From Nemertoderma westbladi (lineage: Eukaryota; Xenacoelomorpha; Nemertodermatida; Nemertodermatidae): a DNA stretch of 42,099 nt. The notes under the pieces were generated by a model. That model saw only the letters and a list, made by a program, of their open reading frames with translations, did not search any database and had not been told where the DNA came from. Shown here one piece after another: positions 39,200 to 42,099 of the stretch (positions are counted from its first letter, which is position 1; every line of letters begins with the position of its first letter). The stretch lies in contig JAUCBJ010003005.1 in assembly GCA_032718475.1 (NCBI GenBank), forward strand, positions 1 through 42,099. Reading direction: 5' to 3'. The position numbers and the translations under genes are program-made.

Positions 39200-40015
39200 C
39201 GCCTTAATCTATAATCAAAGTATGGATTTTATCACTTGAGTCTTACACCCCAACCCCACTAATTAGAAAAAAACGTAGATTCAGGACATTAAGCCCAAAA
39301 AGTAGTATTAGGTCACTAGGACTTTCACAACAGAACAAACAGAAAACAAACAAAGATAAAAAAATTACGGCATTAAGAATAAATAGTTCTAGCCACTAGG
39401 ACCTTCAACACAAAAACAAAACTATATACATAACATAAACAAAAACAAACACATTTACATGCTCAACACACACAGGTGCGGAAGTAAGCTGCACAAAAAC
39501 TACAGTAAGCCTATATTCTATAGGAAAATATCTGACATTTTTTTTAGTCGCCAAAAAAAGTGGGTAGAACTGGGGTGAGTACAAAACAAACACCCAAGAC
39601 CCAAGACACAATTATAAAGCCCTGCATAATCTTGAAACATGTGTTAACTTTCATTTATTGTGTTGGTACCTCCAACACGCCTCTGTATCTGCCCCATTAC
39701 TAACTAACCTGCTCCTTTAAGTGGCAATGGGACCTAAAGCTCTTTGGGACCTAACGCTCTTTGGGGACCTAACGCTCTTTGGGACCTAAGGTGACTTTAC
39801 CTCTTTGTTTTGTACAGAACGGGCAGTAAAGTCTTTGGTCTTTGTTTTGTACTCACCCGTAGAACTAGGGCAAAAATAATTAATTCGTCAGAAATATGTT
39901 TGCGTTTCGGAGTCTGAGCAACCAGTACGCGCTAATTTCCGACACCTCGTCAGCTGGACAGAAAATTACCGGCTCAAGTGATAAAAACCATACTTTCATT
40001 ATAGATAACAGGCCC
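39200..40015. repeat. Outer inverted repeat pair around a non-coding segment
   Basis: About 39209-39241 (TCTATAATCAAAGTATGG onwards to CACTTGAG) matches the reverse complement of about 39973-40005 at roughly 31 of 33 positions. A second, inner pair lies at about 39565-39605 and 39828-39868, sharing GGTGAGTACAAAACAAA inverted. The two pairs do not have the same centre. The segment may be a non-autonomous DNA-transposon or foldback derivative, but no target duplication was established. Confidence 0.55.
39725..39795. repeat. GGGACCTAACGCTCTTT minisatellite, about 4 units
   Basis: Four tandem copies of a 17-18-bp unit with small variations (AAAGCTCTTT, AACGCTCTTT, one extra G) inside the inverted-repeat segment. 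Confidence 0.85.
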
Positions 40016-40151
40016 CAATGTCACTCTTACCTATCATGCCTTAATTAATATCTCATGCAATATACTAGTAACTCATTCTCACACATATTAATTAATACCG
40101 GTACTATTTATTAAATATTATACTTAGTATAATTTATATATAAATACATCA

Positions 40152-40370
40152 TTGTCAACTACACAACTGGGTCTACCAGATCTGGACATTATGAAGGCGA
40201 AGACCTATTTTATGAAAATAAATCCTCTCTTACCTTGGGTCTATTCATTCATTATACCTTTTCTAAGAATTCCATCATACAGACAAATCACAAGTGATGA
40301 CTTCATTCGATCAATTCCTAAAAGATTAACTGCTGATTACCAGTGCAACATGCTACTAAAAACTATAAAG
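40152..40370 (+). CDS. Possible coding exon, unknown protein
   Basis: An open frame with protein-like composition (FLRIPSYRQITSDDFIRSIP, KRLTADYQCNMLLKTIK), followed by AAAG|GTGGGT, a plausible splice donor. The AG in TCTACCAG just before ATCTGGAC could be an acceptor, or the ATG at 40152 a start. It contrasts with the AT-rich repeats around it. The frame runs on into the minisatellite at 40468, which is unlikely to be coding. No family is recognised. It could also be a transposon fragment. Confidence 0.25.
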
Positions 40371-40467
40371 GTGGGTTGGTGTATTTGTATTGGATGGGAA
40401 ATTCTAGTTTTCAGTCAGAATTTTGGTTTTTGTAGCATTTACAAAGGTAATATTGAAAAACATCGAG

Positions 40468-40940
40468 AGTACAAATATCGAGTGAGGAAAAATATCGAGA
40501 GTAAAAATATCGAGTGTTGAAAAATATCGAGAGTAAAAATATCGAGTGTTGAAAAATATCGAGTGTTGAAAAATATCGAGAGTAAAAATATCGAGTGTTG
40601 AAAAATATCGAGAGTAAAAATATCGAGTGTTGAAAAATATCGAGTGTTGAAAAATATCGAGTGTTGAAAAATATCGAGAGTAAAAATATCGAGTGTTGAA
40701 AAATATCGAGTGTTGAAAAATATCGAGAGTAAAAATATCGAGTGTTGAAAAATATCGAGAGTAAAAATATCGAGTGTTGAAAAATATCGAGAGTAAAAAT
40801 ATCAAGTGTTGAAAAATATCGAGGGCAAAAATATCGAGTGTTGAAACATATCGAGTGTTGAAAAATATCGAGAGTAAAAATATCAAGTGTTGAAAAATAT
40901 ACAGTGTTGAAAAATATCGAGTGTAAACATATCGATAGTA
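40468..40940. repeat. AAAAATATCGAG minisatellite array (forward)
   Basis: About 30 tandem units of two kinds, AAAAATATCGAGTGTTG (17 bp) and AAAAATATCGAGAGT (15 bp), in irregular alternation. The long open frames across it on the minus strand, with repeating FFNTRYF / IFLLSI words, are repeat artefacts. Confidence 0.95.
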
Positions 40941-41164
40941 ACAATTTTTTTAAATAAGGGTTGTATGATAATTTTTTTTCCTAAAAATGTTCTAGAACAA
41001 AAATATTTATCATCATTGGTAGCTTACACGTGTTCTATAACATTTATAAAAAGAAGTAGAAAATACTAGCTATTTTAAAAAATTGAAAATGGGATCTAGA
41101 ACTAAAAAATATGTTCTAGAACAAAAATATATATCAAAATTGATTTAAATTTAAATTGATTTAA
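40941..41164. other. Spacer between the two opposed arrays
   Basis: AT-rich, non-coding. It contains a short direct repeat, TGTTCTAGAACAAAAATAT, at about 40988 and 41111. Confidence 0.7.
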
Positions 41165-41468
41165 ATTACCCTTGATATTTTTAATCTCGATATTTTTACT
41201 CTCGATATTTTTAATCTCTATATTTTTACTCTCGATATTTTTAATCTCGATATTTTTAATCTCTATATTTTTACTCTCGATATTTTTAATCTCGATATTT
41301 TTACTCTCGATATTTTTAATCTCTATATTTTTACTCTCGATATTTTTAATCTCGATATTTTTACTCTCGATATTTTTAATCTCGATATTTTTACTCTCGA
41401 TATTTTTAATCTCGATATTTTTACTCTCGATATTTTTAATCTCTATATTTTTACTCTCGATATTTTTC
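41165..41468. repeat. Same minisatellite core in inverted orientation
   Basis: About 20 units of 15 bp alternating CTCGATATTTTTAAT and CTCGATATTTTTACT, with some CTCTATA variants. Read on the minus strand these are AAAAATATCGAGAGT/AAAAATATCGAGATT, the same core as the array at 40468-40940. Open frames on both strands (IFLISIFLLS / KNIESKNIEI) are artefacts. Confidence 0.95.
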
Positions 41469-41616
41469 ACCATTACAAATAGAAATAATACATTCTAAAT
41501 AAATATTTATTTCATTAAATATTTGTTTCACTTAAATAATAATAATAAAAAAATTGTTAATTAAACATTTATAAATTACTGGAAATATTAAGAGGACCAA
41601 TTCTATTATACTTTAT
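41469..41616. other. AT-rich spacer
   Basis: No feature seen beyond AT-rich simple sequence. Confidence 0.5.
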
Positions 41617-41639
41617 TTACTGTGTACAATTATATTTTT

Positions 41640-41812
41640 GTCCGGGAGGTCTACACCCCAAAGGCCGGCACCGTCCCCGAACCCAAGTCCCTTCCGAGAT
41701 CTGCGACCCACTCACAGACAGGCACAGTGAGTTGGAGCCCAACAGCGCGAACTGGAGGCGTCTGCGGACACCGCCCATCAGACTGGCCATGGCCAACCCA
41801 CGCAAACTAAAA
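41640..41812. other. GC-rich island in AT-rich flank, possible exon or short element
   Basis: About 170 bp markedly richer in G+C than either side. Both strands are open (62 codons each). The minus-strand reading begins MRGLAMASLMGGVRRRLQF and would be followed downstream by an AATAAA (about 41609-41614 in complement), as at a gene's 3' end. No motif is recognised, so a SINE-like insertion is equally possible. Confidence 0.3.
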
Positions 41813-42099
41813 CTTATATTTCTAACATATATTTTTCTTTTTTTTCTATTTACATACTAAAGCAAGTCATTGTAATGCCATAGATCATATTAAATTTATT
41901 CTGCCATGATATACCCGGGTAATAAAAACCAAACAATTTAATCTTTAAAATTGAAGTTCGCAATATTGAAGTTCGGAAATTGGATTTTCATTGCAAACAT
42001 AAATCCATTCTCGTTTGTGAAAAAAGGGGAGATATTCATAAATCAAAACAGACCAACTCTACAGGGCACAATATAAAATTTTTATATTTAGTAACCTAC
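41813..42099. other. AT-rich sequence to window end
   Basis: No gene or clear repeat seen. Confidence 0.5.

Noticed and set aside
40404-41498. Long open frames of IFLLSIFFNTRYF, KNIESKNIEI and IFLISIFLLS type
   Set aside because: They are translations of the AAAAATATCGAG minisatellite whose unit length is a multiple of three in places; several frames and both strands are open at once.

Overview
This is a eukaryotic, almost certainly metazoan, AT-rich repeat-dominated window. No host gene can be called with confidence. The evidence is a BEL/Pao LTR retrotransposon family (gag, aspartic protease, reverse transcriptase, RNase H and integrase in one frame, YMDD catalytic box, 5-bp target duplication), an APE-endonuclease non-LTR LINE family (FADD catalytic box), satellites and minisatellites, and no prokaryotic gene organisation. 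BEL/Pao elements are confined to animals and are common in aquatic invertebrates. The species cannot be named from this sequence.

Layout. 1-1344: tail of a ~315-bp satellite array, ending in a CGA microsatellite. 1400-4200: AT-rich spacer with one decayed LINE scrap. About 4240-4852: GC-richer sequence, probably the 5' part of a LINE that resumes at 20872. 4853-20866: a structurally complete BEL/Pao element on the minus strand, with two 1168-bp LTRs (8 differences counted by eye) and a perfect CCCTT target duplication. Its gag-pol frame carries three in-frame stops, and its post-pol genes are broken and partly deleted. 20872-25290: an old LINE (endonuclease and RT remnants) into which a young 5'-truncated copy of the same family (23298-24717) has jumped, leaving a 12-bp target duplication. 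25290-27370: AT-rich spacer. 27544-37217: a second BEL/Pao copy of the same family, minus strand, lacking its 5' LTR and most of gag, with RT and RNase H deleted, but with the post-pol genes largely preserved. 37219-37996: young LINE 3' fragment abutting that element. 38000-42099: AT-rich sequence with several tandem and inverted repeat systems and two weak exon candidates.

The main novelty is the BEL/Pao family itself. Downstream of integrase, where an envelope gene sits in some BEL elements, it carries a ~1.7-kb conserved non-coding spacer and then an accessory cassette of four reading frames (called A, B, C and D here). I see no signal peptide or envelope-like architecture in them. A, B and C share one reading frame and are separated only by single stop codons, so they look like one polyprotein of about 1,200 codons (or a readthrough product). 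C carries three Cys/His zinc-binding motifs. D starts in a UAAUG overlap with the end of C, the classic termination-reinitiation signal, and ends in a strongly basic tail. Remnants of A, B and D occur at the same place in the other copy, so the cassette belongs to the family and is not a chance neighbour. An undeleted element would be about 18.7 kb. I do not recognise A, B or D.
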